A stretch of 64,000 nucleotides of DNA from Pseudomonas sp. MH9.2 (GTDB lineage: Bacteria > Pseudomonadota > Gammaproteobacteria > Pseudomonadales > Pseudomonadaceae). The DNA lies in NCBI RefSeq assembly GCF_034353875.1, contig NZ_CP133784.1, forward strand, positions 3,438,501-3,502,500. The letters run 5' to 3'. This document shows, one piece after another, positions 40,009 through 49,484 of the stretch; position 1 is the stretch's first letter, and every line of letters starts with the position of its first letter. The position numbers were made by a program, and so were the translations under genes. Under the pieces are notes generated by a model. It did no database searches. It worked only from the letters and a program-made list of their open reading frames with translations, and was not told the DNA's origin.

Positions 40009-41141
40009 GCGCTGCGCTTCCCCGACTTCTCGGCGCGATAAACCTCGGCGAAAATATCGGTGATCGGGCGTTGTGGATGACGTGTGTGCAGCGCCCGGAC
40101 CTGAGCGCTCATGCGCAACAATTCGGGGCTGGGCTTGGCCCATTGCGCTTGAGGCAGCGGTTCCGACCAGTCGCGCATTACTTCTGGCAACGCCTGACGG
40201 GCCATGCGTTTGACTCGACCCACCTCCCACTCGGTCAGGTAAAACGGCAAAGTCCAGAAAGTCATGACGTGGAACAGGTACCAGAAGAAGCCATAGACCC
40301 AGCCGCGCTGCTTGTCTCGAATCTCCTGGTGCAGGCGAGCGCGAGCGTTGCGGAAGGTGTGCAGGCCTTCGTGCGGCGGGTCGTCGGGGCCTTGCAGGTC
40401 TAGGGGGTCGGTGATCTCTTTCAGGGTGTGGACTTCGTACTCCATGTACGCGCGGATGGCTTCCCAGTTGCTGATGGCGATGGGCAGTGCGGGGCAGACG
40501 AACTCCAAGGTAAAACGCTCGCCGCTGGCCTCATGGTAAAAACCCACGCCCATGCCGTATTGACGTTGGACACCGTATTGATTGGCGCCCTGGGCTTGAA
40601 TCACCCAGGCGGTGACCGATTCCCAAGGCACGATCACGGGTTCGCTTTCGTCGTTGGGGACGAAACAGACTTCACGGCGTTGACGGTTGAGGCGCGTGGG
40701 GATGACTTCTTCGTATTTGTTGTGCATGTAGAACCAGATGAGGAGAGCCATGGCGAGAGTAAAAAGGGTGACCCCCACAGTCATTCCCCAGCCAGCTCGG
40801 TGCGTACCAGCGATCACCTCCCAAACCTCTGGCAACTCCGCGCCCATCAACATAACCATCAACCCCAAAATCAGCGGCAACAAAAAACCGGTCATGACAA
40901 AGCCGTTGAATGGAAGGCCTAAGGTGACCTGCCATGAAAACACCTGCGGCGAACCCAATCCAAAGTCCAAATAAACGTCGTTAAGCTCCCCCACATAGGG
41001 ACATTGCGGCGGCAGCTGTGTAGGTAAAGGCAATGGGGCCAAGTAGGTGATGCGACCGCTGGGAAACGGCTCCACATCACCCGCCTGCTTGGGTTGCTGA
41101 AGCTGCGGTTCGGGCAGGGTAACTTCAGGCGCCTTACTCAT
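40005..41141 (-). CDS. DUF6708 membrane protein, immunity-like copy 2
   Basis: A 378-residue paralogue of copies 1 and 3. The first 60 and last 240 residues are almost identical to theirs; the differences gather in residues 60-130, which hold the two membrane helices (SPQVFSWQVTLGLPFNGFVMTGFLLPLILGLMVMLMGAELPEVWEVIAG). It follows the orphan effector C-terminus and overlaps it by eight bases (ATGAGTAA at 41134-41141), just as copy 1 follows the intact effector, so it is probably the partner of that C-terminus. Confidence 0.75.
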   Translation of the reverse strand: MSKAPEVTLPEPQLQQPKQAGDVEPFPSGRITYLAPLPLPTQLPPQCPYVGELNDVYLDFGLGSPQVFSWQVTLGLPFNGFVMTGFLLPLILGLMVMLMGAELPEVWEVIAGTHRAGWGMTVGVTLFTLAMALLIWFYMHNKYEEVIPTRLNRQRREVCFVPNDESEPVIVPWESVTAWVIQAQGANQYGVQRQYGMGVGFYHEASGERFTLEFVCPALPIAISNWEAIRAYMEYEVHTLKEITDPLDLQGPDDPPHEGLHTFRNARARLHQEIRDKQRGWVYGFFWYLFHVMTFWTLPFYLTEWEVGRVKRMARQALPEVMRDWSEPLPQAQWAKPSPELLRMSAQVRALHTRHPQRPITDIFAEVYRAEKSGKRSA

Positions 41142-41568
41142 CAGCGCCCTCCAGTGTCAGCGGATCGACCGTGAACAACTTCGCCGTATCGTATCGGGGC
41201 TCAAAGGGCGCCACCGGGAAAACACCTCCGCCATTAGGGTCCAGCCGCAAATGGTAGAGATGCGTCTGGGCCTCACCCTCGCTGTCGTAGGTTTGCACGG
41301 CGACAGCCAGGACCAGTGCGGCCTTGGCCACGGTCGAGGGTCTCTCCCATTCATCCGGGTAATCCAGCCTAAGTATCAATGGCGCGGACTGCACCACCCG
41401 CAAACTGGCAATCACCCGCTCACTGACGATGGCCCATTGGTCGCTGTCGAAGCCGCGGTCCCACTGGGCGGTGATGATCCGATACGCAGCGATGCTCAGG
41501 CGATGCGAGGTGTTGTGGCGGTTGTAGCGCGAGGTGCCACCCCGTTCAACTTCAGGCGACTTACTCAT
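41134..41568 (-). CDS. Orphan effector C-terminal domain with immunity-gene start
   Basis: A 144-residue chimera. Residues 1-7 (MSKSPEV) are the start of an immunity gene; about 10-21 (GGTSRYNRHNTS) match the effector near its residue 975; from about 21 (SHRLSIAAYRIITAQWDRG) it matches the effector's last 124 residues with some substitutions. An in-frame deletion of about 82 codons separates the two effector blocks. It lacks the delivery part and most of the membrane-active part, so it cannot be a full effector; it may be a cassette for recombination or a remnant. Confidence 0.75.
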   Translation of the reverse strand: MSKSPEVERGGTSRYNRHNTSHRLSIAAYRIITAQWDRGFDSDQWAIVSERVIASLRVVQSAPLILRLDYPDEWERPSTVAKAALVLAVAVQTYDSEGEAQTHLYHLRLDPNGGGVFPVAPFEPRYDTAKLFTVDPLTLEGADE

Positions 41569-41611
41569 CAGCGCCCTCCAGCTTTAGCGGGTCGGTATGA
41601 CTGCCCATCAT
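41561..41611 (-). CDS. 16-codon remnant of the effector C-terminus (scar 1)
   Basis: Same 16-codon frame as at 39958-40008, here between immunity copy 1 and the orphan C-terminus, with the same ATGA and ATGAGTAA overlaps. Both remnants read DPLKLEGADE, whereas the intact effector and the orphan read DPLTLEGADE, so the remnants come from another variant. Confidence 0.55.
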   Translation of the reverse strand: MMGSHTDPLKLEGADE

Positions 41612-42744
41612 GCGCTGCGCTTCCCTGACTTCTCGGCGCGATAAACCTCGGCGAAAATATCGGTGATCGGGCGTTGTGGATGACGTGTGTGCAGCGCCCG
41701 GACCTGGGCGCTCATCCGCAGCAACTCAGCACTTGGCTTGGCCCATTGCACTTGACGCAGCGGCTCCGACCATTCGCGCATCGCCTCTGGCAGCGCTTGA
41801 CGAGCCATGCGTTTGACTCGGCCAACCTCCCACTCAGTCAGGTAAAACGGCAGAGTCCAGAAGGTCATGACGTGGAACAGGTACCAGAAAAAGCCATAGA
41901 CCCAGCCGCGCTGCTTGTCGCGAATCTCCTGATGCAGGCGAGCGCGGGCGTTGCGGAAGGTGTGCAGGCCTTCGTGGGGTGGATCGTCGGGACCTTGTAG
42001 ATCGAGCGGGTCGGTGATCTCTTTCAGGGTGTGGACTTCGTACTCCATGTACGCGCGGATGGCCTCCCAGTTGCTGATGGCGATGGGCAGTGCGGGGCAG
42101 ACGAACTCCAAGGTAAAACGCTCGCCGCTGGCCTCATGGTAAAAACCCACGCCCATGCCGTATTGACGTTGCATACCGTATTGATTGGCGCCCTGGCCTT
42201 GAATCACCCAGGCGGTGACCGATTCCCAAGGCACGATCACGGGTTCGCTTTCGTCGTTGGGGACGAAACAGACTTCACGGCGTTGGCGATTGAAGCGCGT
42301 GGGGATGATTTCTTCGTATTTGTTGTGCATGTAGAACCAGATAAGGAGAGCCATGGCGAGTGCATAAAAGGTGACCCCCACAGTCATTCCCCAGCCAGCT
42401 CGGTGCGTTCCAACGATCACCTGCCAAACCTCGGGCAACTCAGCGCCCATCGACATAACTATCAACCCCAAAATCAGCGGCAACACAAAACTGGCCAAGA
42501 CAAAAAAATTAAATGGGAGGCCTAAGTTGGCCTGCCATGAGAAAGCCCCCGGCCACCCCAATCCAAAATCCAAATACACATCGTTAAGTTCTCCCACATA
42601 GGGACAGTGGGGTGGCGATTGTGTAGGCAGCGGCAGCGGAGCCAGGTAGGTAATACGACCGCTGGGAAACGGCTCCATATCACCCGCCTGCCTGGGTTGC
42701 TGAAGCTGCGGTTCGGGCAGGGTAATTTCAGGGGCCTTACTCAT
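41608..42744 (-). CDS. DUF6708 membrane protein, immunity-like copy 1
   Basis: A 378-residue protein directly behind the effector, overlapping its stop by eight bases. Same plan as copies 2 and 3; own variant of the membrane region (WPGAFSWQANLGLPFNFFVLASFVLPLILGLIVMSMGAELPEVW). By position it is the cognate immunity protein of the full-length effector. Membrane location fits an effector that attacks the inner membrane, an inference from both sequences. Confidence 0.8.
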   Translation of the reverse strand: MSKAPEITLPEPQLQQPRQAGDMEPFPSGRITYLAPLPLPTQSPPHCPYVGELNDVYLDFGLGWPGAFSWQANLGLPFNFFVLASFVLPLILGLIVMSMGAELPEVWQVIVGTHRAGWGMTVGVTFYALAMALLIWFYMHNKYEEIIPTRFNRQRREVCFVPNDESEPVIVPWESVTAWVIQGQGANQYGMQRQYGMGVGFYHEASGERFTLEFVCPALPIAISNWEAIRAYMEYEVHTLKEITDPLDLQGPDDPPHEGLHTFRNARARLHQEIRDKQRGWVYGFFWYLFHVMTFWTLPFYLTEWEVGRVKRMARQALPEAMREWSEPLRQVQWAKPSAELLRMSAQVRALHTRHPQRPITDIFAEVYRAEKSGKRSA

Positions 42745-45700
42745 CAGCGCCCTCCAGTGTCAGCGGGTCGACCGTCAACAGCTCTGCCGTAGCGTATCGG
42801 GGCTCAAAGGGCGCCACCGGGAAAGTGCCTTCGCCATTTGGGTCCAGCCGCAGGTGGTAGAGATGCGTCTGGGCCTCACCCTCGCTGTTGTAGGTGTGCA
42901 CGGCAACAGCGAGGATCAGTGCGGCCTTGGCTACGGTCGAGGGTCTCTCCCATTCATCCGGGTAATTCAGCTGAAGTATCAATGGCGCGGACTGCACCAC
43001 CCGCAGGCTGGCGATCACCCGCTCACTGACGATGGCCCATTGGTCGCTGTCGAATCCGCGGTCCCATTGGGCGGTGATGATCCGATACGCAGCGAGGCTC
43101 AGGCGATGAGAGGGCGTATCCGACAGCGGTGTTCGCAGGTTGGCGAGACTGAGGCCGGGCAGTGTTAGATGGATACTGCCTCGCCGGGCTTGTCGCAGCA
43201 TGTCTTGCCAGCGGTCGCTGTGGAGTTTAGGACCGACCTGTACCTGTGGCGCCTGCAATAGCCACTTCAGGTTTCGTTGATATTCAACGAGGCTCAGGAA
43301 TTTGCGTTTGTCGCCATCCAGGCTCCAGGGGGTGCTTTCCAGCCATTGATCATGAGGCGAGGTGTTGTGGCGGTTGTAGAGCCAGGTGCCACCCAGTTCA
43401 ACGAGGGTGAAAAACGCGCCAGCTATATTGACGCGAAAGAACACTGTCGACATCCGTACTCCGGCGGCGGCCCAAGCAGCGATGCGCGCGGCGCTATTAG
43501 GCGCAACTATAACTCTATAGGCCGAATGCAATACATTACCTAGGTCATAAGAATGACTCGCGAGTTGCCCTCCTGCACCTACCATGGCCAACGTTGCGCT
43601 GTTTTGAAGTGTACGGTTGCCGCTACGCACAGCCTGCTGCCAGTTGCTATGATGTGCGTTGAGACTAGCGCCAGTTGCGAAAACCCCAAAAAGCGAACCT
43701 AGCCCCCCCAACCCAACATGCACTTTGCCCAACTGCACATGCACGTTATTCAAAGCATGCCGCTGAAAAACGCTCGCAAGCGCGGCAGCCCTCGCCGTCA
43801 AGGCCGTGTCAAAAATTCCACGAACCGCCGTAAACCCAGAAGTGGCCGTAGCAGTACCGGCAACAACAAATGAACGAAACGCCTCATCGTTCCACGTCTG
43901 CGCCTTGGCCTCCCTCCCCACCACCACCAAATTCACCATCTGCGCCACAAACAGCAGCACCCCCACCCCATCGCCCAGCACATTCAGCTTCGGCGCAGTC
44001 TGTATCCCCTGGCGCACGTTCCCCATCAAATGTCCCAACTCCTGCTGTTGCGCAGGCGGGAACAGCAAGGTCACGCCCGCCTTGCCCTGCGCGGCGCCGT
44101 AGAGTCTGACGGATTCATGGGGCAGCTCGGGGATGGGGCTGATGGCTTTGGCCAGGCGCGCCTCTATCGTGTCCAGTGTCCCGCGAATTTGGTAGATTTC
44201 GGTCTGCAGTCTTTTCGCTTCGGGCTCCTTGTGGTCCCTGCTGCGGAGGATCTGGTTGCGTTCATGGGTCACCCGCTTGAGCGCTCGACGCTGCTCAAGC
44301 ACTTCTTTGAGGTCGTTCTGCAAGGCGGTTTGTTCGGCCGGGGTGGCGAAGGTGAAGGTCGCGCCTTCGCGTTTTGCGGCTTCGAGAATTCGCCCCGGCA
44401 GGGCTTTGGGCAGGTTGCGGAACAGTTGGTCCAGGTCTGGCATCTGTTCGCGTTGAATGCCCTGGATGAATGCGCTTTGTATCCGTTCCATTCCGCGACT
44501 CAGGGCTGGCGCCAAGGTATCGCGCGCGCCTTCTGCGACCACGCGAACGTTGTCGGGCAATTGATCGAGGGCCGGGAGTCTGCCCTGAGTGATCCGTTGC
44601 CACTCGCTGATCCAGTGCGGCAGATTGTTGAGCAACGCATAACCGACGTTGACCAGCGTGGCGTACTGGGTGGTCAGTTGGCTTTGTTCGCTCAACGGCA
44701 AGGTATGCAGGAGCGGCAGGCTGAACTGCGGATTTTTCTCCAGCCACTCGAGCATCGCTTGGCTGGACGTGTCGCTGCGGCAGATGTCTTTCAGGCAGGC
44801 GTATTCGGCGCTGAACGCCGCCAGTTGCTGCGCGGCCTGTTGTGCATCGAAATACCAGGCGGCACGATGGAAGCGGCCGGCAGCGACCAACGCCACCCGG
44901 TCTTCGCTGATGAGGTCGAGCAAGGGATTCCAGCGCGCCAGATTTGCCCTGTGCTCAGCCAGCACGTGATCCATGGCGGCACGGTCGATCAGTTCATTGA
45001 CGCCGCGCTGCCCGATTTTTGCACCCGCGAGCACGTCCTTGATGCGTTGGTTCTGCTCTTTGCCCAACTGGACCAGCGCCTTGAGGTGGCGCTCGACAAA
45101 GTCGTCCGGCGCTGGCCGCATGAACTGGCGAGTGTGATAGCGCCAGTCAACATCCTGAAGGATCACGACCTTTATCGACCCCAAGGCGAGGCTGCCGAAA
45201 AAGCCTTGCTCCTTGCGAAACTGATCAAGCGCTTCCTGACGCTCTTCCAGCAAGGCCTCGGGGGGATCGGTTTTTTGACTGGAAACGGCCTGACCGCTGT
45301 TATTCAAATGATCGAGTAATGCGCGCCCGGCATGGTTGCGCTGTGGTGACGGCAGGTCATCCAGGTCCTGAAGCATGGCCTTGATCGCCGGATCATCGCT
45401 GGCATTGGCCAGTCCCGTCAGGTTGCTTTCATTGAGCAGGGTCAGGGATTCGATGTAACAGGCCAGCAAGTAATCGCGCTCGTTGGCGTTCTCCTGCGCG
45501 CCACCCTCGGCCCACCCCTCGATCCAGCCGACCACCGCGTCTTGATAGTTGGCCAGATCGGTCAATACGCCGATGTCGTCGTGCACCACCAGACACAGCG
45601 TGTCGTGTTGGTAAAGCGGCAGCACGCGCGTTAGCAGTTCGCCGACATGCGCCTCGCGAAAGCGTTTGGGGGTCTCCCACAGATAAGGCATGCGCTCCTT

Positions 45701-46294
45701 CGCTGGCAGGTCGGCGTCGGGCAGCAGCGCATCATCTTCGGCCAATTCAGCCAGCCAGCGCTCAGTCTGTTGCAAGGTGAGCAGGTCCTTGCCACCGGTT
45801 TCGCAATTGACGTTGGCAAGCGCGACAGCTTGCATGAAGTGCGCGCGCTCGTCGGCGCTATTCAGCATCCGGTTGCATTGGTCGGCGGTCCATTGCACGT
45901 CGGCAAAACTGACATGCAGGGTGCTGCTCCTGGCAAATACCAAGGCCGGTTCCGCACTTTGCGGTTCACGCTGGTCGTTGCTGACCTCGGCACCTTGCCA
46001 GAGCAACGCGCTGATGACGCCTTCGAGAACGCGGTATTCGTGCAGCTCACGGGTCGCGCTGTCGATGATGTACAGCCAGCCGTCACGCAACAGGCGCACG
46101 CCCAGCGGCCGGCTTTTCAGCGCATAAGGCAGCGCCAATTCGGTCGACGGATCAGCGCGCTCGACCAGACCGTAACGCAACGGAAGTAACTGCACCTTGG
46201 GCTGGCGCAGGGGGCACATGCCGTAGCCGAGGACATCGCCTTTGGATTCGGCGGCGGCAGCGAGGTTGGGGTCTTTGCGGCGATTTTGGGTCAT
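42737..46294 (-). CDS. T6SS effector, BTH_I2691/VasX-like
   Basis: A 1185-residue putative type VI effector. ATG 46294 overlaps the DUF4123 stop; a longer frame upstream runs inside that gene. The N-terminal 250 residues (CPLRQPKVQLLPLRYGLVER, LRDGWLYIIDSATRELHEYRV) match the VasX N-terminal/BTH_I2691 region. A long helical part follows. Residues about 785-985 hold several hydrophobic segments, including FVVAGTATATSGFTAVRG and ending with FFTLVELGGTWLYNRHN, consistent with membrane insertion. The last 125 residues recur as an orphan at 41134. It probably permeabilises the target's inner membrane. Confidence 0.8.
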   Translation of the reverse strand: MTQNRRKDPNLAAAAESKGDVLGYGMCPLRQPKVQLLPLRYGLVERADPSTELALPYALKSRPLGVRLLRDGWLYIIDSATRELHEYRVLEGVISALLWQGAEVSNDQREPQSAEPALVFARSSTLHVSFADVQWTADQCNRMLNSADERAHFMQAVALANVNCETGGKDLLTLQQTERWLAELAEDDALLPDADLPAKERMPYLWETPKRFREAHVGELLTRVLPLYQHDTLCLVVHDDIGVLTDLANYQDAVVGWIEGWAEGGAQENANERDYLLACYIESLTLLNESNLTGLANASDDPAIKAMLQDLDDLPSPQRNHAGRALLDHLNNSGQAVSSQKTDPPEALLEERQEALDQFRKEQGFFGSLALGSIKVVILQDVDWRYHTRQFMRPAPDDFVERHLKALVQLGKEQNQRIKDVLAGAKIGQRGVNELIDRAAMDHVLAEHRANLARWNPLLDLISEDRVALVAAGRFHRAAWYFDAQQAAQQLAAFSAEYACLKDICRSDTSSQAMLEWLEKNPQFSLPLLHTLPLSEQSQLTTQYATLVNVGYALLNNLPHWISEWQRITQGRLPALDQLPDNVRVVAEGARDTLAPALSRGMERIQSAFIQGIQREQMPDLDQLFRNLPKALPGRILEAAKREGATFTFATPAEQTALQNDLKEVLEQRRALKRVTHERNQILRSRDHKEPEAKRLQTEIYQIRGTLDTIEARLAKAISPIPELPHESVRLYGAAQGKAGVTLLFPPAQQQELGHLMGNVRQGIQTAPKLNVLGDGVGVLLFVAQMVNLVVVGREAKAQTWNDEAFRSFVVAGTATATSGFTAVRGIFDTALTARAAALASVFQRHALNNVHVQLGKVHVGLGGLGSLFGVFATGASLNAHHSNWQQAVRSGNRTLQNSATLAMVGAGGQLASHSYDLGNVLHSAYRVIVAPNSAARIAAWAAAGVRMSTVFFRVNIAGAFFTLVELGGTWLYNRHNTSPHDQWLESTPWSLDGDKRKFLSLVEYQRNLKWLLQAPQVQVGPKLHSDRWQDMLRQARRGSIHLTLPGLSLANLRTPLSDTPSHRLSLAAYRIITAQWDRGFDSDQWAIVSERVIASLRVVQSAPLILQLNYPDEWERPSTVAKAALILAVAVHTYNSEGEAQTHLYHLRLDPNGEGTFPVAPFEPRYATAELLTVDPLTLEGADE

Positions 46295-47178
46295 GGGCGG
46301 TCCTTGTCTGCCGAGTGGGCCGAGGCCGAGGCCCAGGCGCTTGCCAGTTGGGCGGCTGCGGCGATGCGAGCACTGGGTGTCTGAGCCGACGGGGTGCTCA
46401 GCAGCCGCGCAATCTGTGGGTGTTGCTCCAGAGGCGACGAACCCAGCCACGCGAAAATGTTGGCGTAATACGTCAAGTCGGACTGGCTAGTAAAACCCTG
46501 CGCGTAGGCGGTGCGGACCTGTCGGTCGAGCGCAGGCCAGCGCTCCGGCAATGGCCTGACGCGGTCGTCGGGAAAATACGCCAGCAGGTGCGCATCGAGT
46601 TTCAGTGTGGCTCGACGCAGGTCGACGGCATCCAGCGCAGCATTCTGTTCGGTGCTCAACTCATAACGCTTTGGCAGGTCGGCAGGCGTTGTCAACGCAC
46701 GTGTGTGCCGATGCCAACCGCCCGTGACACTGTCAGGGATGACCCAGGTATGAATCGGCCCGAACAATCGCTCGTCGCGGGTTTGCGTACTGATCAAAGC
46801 GTGCGCCACCGCTGGATCAGCCAGACGTAACATCACCTCGGGCCCCTCACTGACGTGTACCGTCAGCAGTTTGCGCAGATGTTTCGTTAGTTGATTAAGC
46901 GGTTCGCGGGTGAACAGCAACGAGCCCCACTCTTGCGCGACATGTTCGAGGTAGAACTGAAACGCCGGATCGTCGGGCGGTCCGATGGTCACCAACAAGG
47001 GGGAAATATCGCGGAGGGCGTTGAAACGCGTTTCCTTGTACAGCGGGATTTTGAGGATGCCGGGCGCACATGCCGCCAGCCTGAGGGGTAAGTCGGGTAC
47101 CGCTGCGCCATCGAGAAGCAGCACGGCCTGCCCCTGACCCCAAGGCAGGTCCTGAGGAAGTGCAGTGAGCGTATTCAT
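46291..47178 (-). CDS. DUF4123 T6SS effector chaperone (adaptor)
   Basis: A 295-residue DUF4123 protein, the adaptor that loads an effector onto VgrG. The N-terminal domain contains LLLDGAAVPDLPLRL, LVTIGPPDDPAFQFYLEHVAQEWGSLLFTREPLNQLTKHLRKLLTVHV, typical of the family; the C-terminal third is a variable helical region ending in an Ala/Ser-rich tail. It sits between vgrG and the effector and overlaps each by four bases, which fixes its partner. Confidence 0.85.
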   Translation of the reverse strand: MNTLTALPQDLPWGQGQAVLLLDGAAVPDLPLRLAACAPGILKIPLYKETRFNALRDISPLLVTIGPPDDPAFQFYLEHVAQEWGSLLFTREPLNQLTKHLRKLLTVHVSEGPEVMLRLADPAVAHALISTQTRDERLFGPIHTWVIPDSVTGGWHRHTRALTTPADLPKRYELSTEQNAALDAVDLRRATLKLDAHLLAYFPDDRVRPLPERWPALDRQVRTAYAQGFTSQSDLTYYANIFAWLGSSPLEQHPQIARLLSTPSAQTPSARIAAAAQLASAWASASAHSADKDRP

Positions 47179-49187
47179 GCTTTCACGGCCTCCTCACAGA
47201 GCACGCAGCGTGATCGATGCTCAACGACCAGGTTATGTTTCTGATCGCCCGGTAGAACATCGCGCACCAGCACAGGTACCTCGCCGGGTGCCAGCGGCAT
47301 GGCCAGCGTCCCCGGTACCGGTGCGCCGCCGATCTGGATCGGTGTACTGCTGAAAATCCCCGCCGGATTGATGACGATGTGCTGACCGTTGATCGACAGC
47401 GTCAAGCTGAGGCCACCGTTAATGACGATGTCGCTGCCAGTGATGTGCACTTCTTGGCTGGCGGCCATCAACAGGTCGCCACCGACGCGGGTGTGACTGC
47501 TGCCAGAGACGTCGAGGTGATCATCCGCCAACAACTGCACTTTGCGGGCGCCGGTAACGGTGACGTTTTCCTCGGCCTTGAGCACGGTGGTGCTGTTGCC
47601 TTTGATGGTTTCCAGACGTTCGTTGCCGATTTCGATGCGGCTGTCGTTCTGGATCAACTGCTCCATGTCGCGCTGGGCGCGGAGGTAGATCAGCTCTGCC
47701 CCGCTCCTGTCTTCCAGGCTCAGCTCATTGAAACCAGGCGTTTTTCCGGTGCTTTTACTGCGCAACACGGTTTTGGTTTTGTTGTCCGGCAGGTTGTAAG
47801 GCACTTGATGGGTGTTGTTGCTCAGGCATCCGACCACAATCGGCTTGCAGGCGTGCCCTTCTTCAAAGGCGACCAACACTTCCATGCCCACGCGCGGGAT
47901 GGTGACCGCGCCGTATCCGGCGCCGGCCCAGCTGGAGGCCACCCGCACCCAGCAGCTGGTGCTTTCGTTTTCTTCACTGCGGTCCCAGTGAAAACGGACT
48001 TTTACCCGCCCGTATTGATCGCAGTGGATTTCTTCTTCGGCAGGGCCGGTCACCACGGCGGTTTGCATGCCTTGAATCTTCGGAACTGGATGCTTGAGGG
48101 CCGGCCGAAACTGCACGGTCTCGCGGATAGCGATGAACTCATTGCGATAACCCTGAGTGATTCGACCGGACTCCACCGGCTCGTCACTGACCGCGTACTC
48201 CTCTAATACAGCAGGCTGGCGACCGTCATGAAACACCCAAGTCGGTAGCCAGGCCATGTTCCAACCCGGCTCCGGGTGTTCTTCTACCTTTAACGGCGTG
48301 CCACTGCGCAGCAAAGGTTGGTCGCTCTGACCTTGAGCGAGTTCGGCGTCGCCGCGAAGCCGCTCCAGCGCCCGGCGCGTTCGCACCCGCCCTTGGTGCG
48401 CGGTATCAAACTCTCCGGGGTAGATGTACGTCTCAAGGTTCGGAAATACCTTGGAGTCCCGGTCCGCTTCCAGCGAGATGTGTGCGTTTTGGAAGTCGTA
48501 ATCGCGGTGGGTGACGCGGCTGGCGCGGGTGCTCAGGCCTACGCCGAACGCCTGGATCACCGGATGCTCTGCCGCCATGCCGTTGATCGGCCGAAACGGC
48601 ATCACCACGGTGGGATTGCCCGCGTGATAGAACTCGGTTTCCTGGTCGGCGAAGATCAGTTGGTGCCCATCGGGGGTGTGTTTGAAGTAATAGAAGTAGC
48701 CTTCGGCCTCGCACAAACGGCTGACGAAATGCAGGTCAGATTCATCGTACTGAACGCAATATTCGTGCGGGACCGGTTTCTCCGGGCCGATGTTGAACAG
48801 CACGTGCAAACCGTTCAGCAAACCATGCCCCTTGAGCACGTCGCGGAGGATGGCTTCAGTGGTCAGGTTCTGGAAAATCCGCCGATTACTGGCGTGCTGC
48901 AAATAGCGCAGAAACGGCACCATTACCAGTTGGTAGTGGCTCAACCGGGTGCCCACTTTGCCTTTCCGGATGGAGTAGATATGGCCGTGCAGGCCCTGAT
49001 CGCCAAAGGCCAGATAGGCTTCTTTGTGCAGCAGGCTTTCCAGCTCGCGCGGCGGTCGGTCGGTGACCACATCGACGGTGATTTCGAAGCACTCGCTGAT
49101 GGCCTCTTCGCCGGAAAAGGCTAGAACAAGTAACTCGTTGTCTTTAGCTCCTTTGATGCTGAGCGTGAATGTCGGGGTGTTGGACAT
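47175..49187 (-). CDS. vgrG: T6SS spike protein VgrG
   Basis: A 670-residue VgrG. It has the gp27-like part (DELLVLAFSGEE..., HFVSRLCEAEGYFYYFKH), the gp5-like OB fold (EIHCDQYGRVKVRFHWDR, SCWVRVASSWAGAGYGAVTIPRVGMEVLVAFEEG) and a C-terminal beta-helix with DUF2345-like repeats, then a short cysteine-containing tail (RCVLCEEAVKA). ATG 49187 starts MSNTPTF; an upstream frame to 49238 lacks a ribosome site. No other T6SS structural genes are in the window, so this is an orphan vgrG island that relies on a machine encoded elsewhere. Confidence 0.9.
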   Translation of the reverse strand: MSNTPTFTLSIKGAKDNELLVLAFSGEEAISECFEITVDVVTDRPPRELESLLHKEAYLAFGDQGLHGHIYSIRKGKVGTRLSHYQLVMVPFLRYLQHASNRRIFQNLTTEAILRDVLKGHGLLNGLHVLFNIGPEKPVPHEYCVQYDESDLHFVSRLCEAEGYFYYFKHTPDGHQLIFADQETEFYHAGNPTVVMPFRPINGMAAEHPVIQAFGVGLSTRASRVTHRDYDFQNAHISLEADRDSKVFPNLETYIYPGEFDTAHQGRVRTRRALERLRGDAELAQGQSDQPLLRSGTPLKVEEHPEPGWNMAWLPTWVFHDGRQPAVLEEYAVSDEPVESGRITQGYRNEFIAIRETVQFRPALKHPVPKIQGMQTAVVTGPAEEEIHCDQYGRVKVRFHWDRSEENESTSCWVRVASSWAGAGYGAVTIPRVGMEVLVAFEEGHACKPIVVGCLSNNTHQVPYNLPDNKTKTVLRSKSTGKTPGFNELSLEDRSGAELIYLRAQRDMEQLIQNDSRIEIGNERLETIKGNSTTVLKAEENVTVTGARKVQLLADDHLDVSGSSHTRVGGDLLMAASQEVHITGSDIVINGGLSLTLSINGQHIVINPAGIFSSTPIQIGGAPVPGTLAMPLAPGEVPVLVRDVLPGDQKHNLVVEHRSRCVLCEEAVKA

Positions 49188-49440
49188 CGGCCGGTTTCCA
49201 TATCTGAAGGACTCGGCAAGTGTCCAGCAGCAAATCATAGATATATAGATTCCATGGCTGACAGGGTGGGTAGGACGATTCCCATTGTTCAGTGGGGATT
49301 TGCTTAGGCACCCTTCGACGGCGCCTGTACGTACTCATTTCTCTGGGCTGAACACGCTCCAATCGGGTGCATCCGACCGGTTGCACCCGTGATATTCCTT
49401 TCCCTGCTTCTGTTTGCTTCATGCCAGCCGGTTCTGGGTC

Positions 49441-49446
49441 TATAAT
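49441..49446 (+). promoter_or_regulatory. Probable -10 box of the his operon
   Basis: TATAAT, 39 bp before hisB. TTCATG at 49418-49423 (17 bp spacing) is a weak -35. Confidence 0.55.
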
Positions 49447-49484
49447 GCTCGCCTTTTTCGCCCAATGATTTTGCGGAGTTGGTG

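Noticed and set aside
44030..45319. 429-codon plus-strand frame inside the T6SS effector
   Set aside because: Antisense shadow of the effector; no domain and no ribosome site.
49188..49260. Sigma-54 promoter for vgrG
   Set aside because: The candidate GGACACTTGCC lacks the GC at the required 10-base distance.
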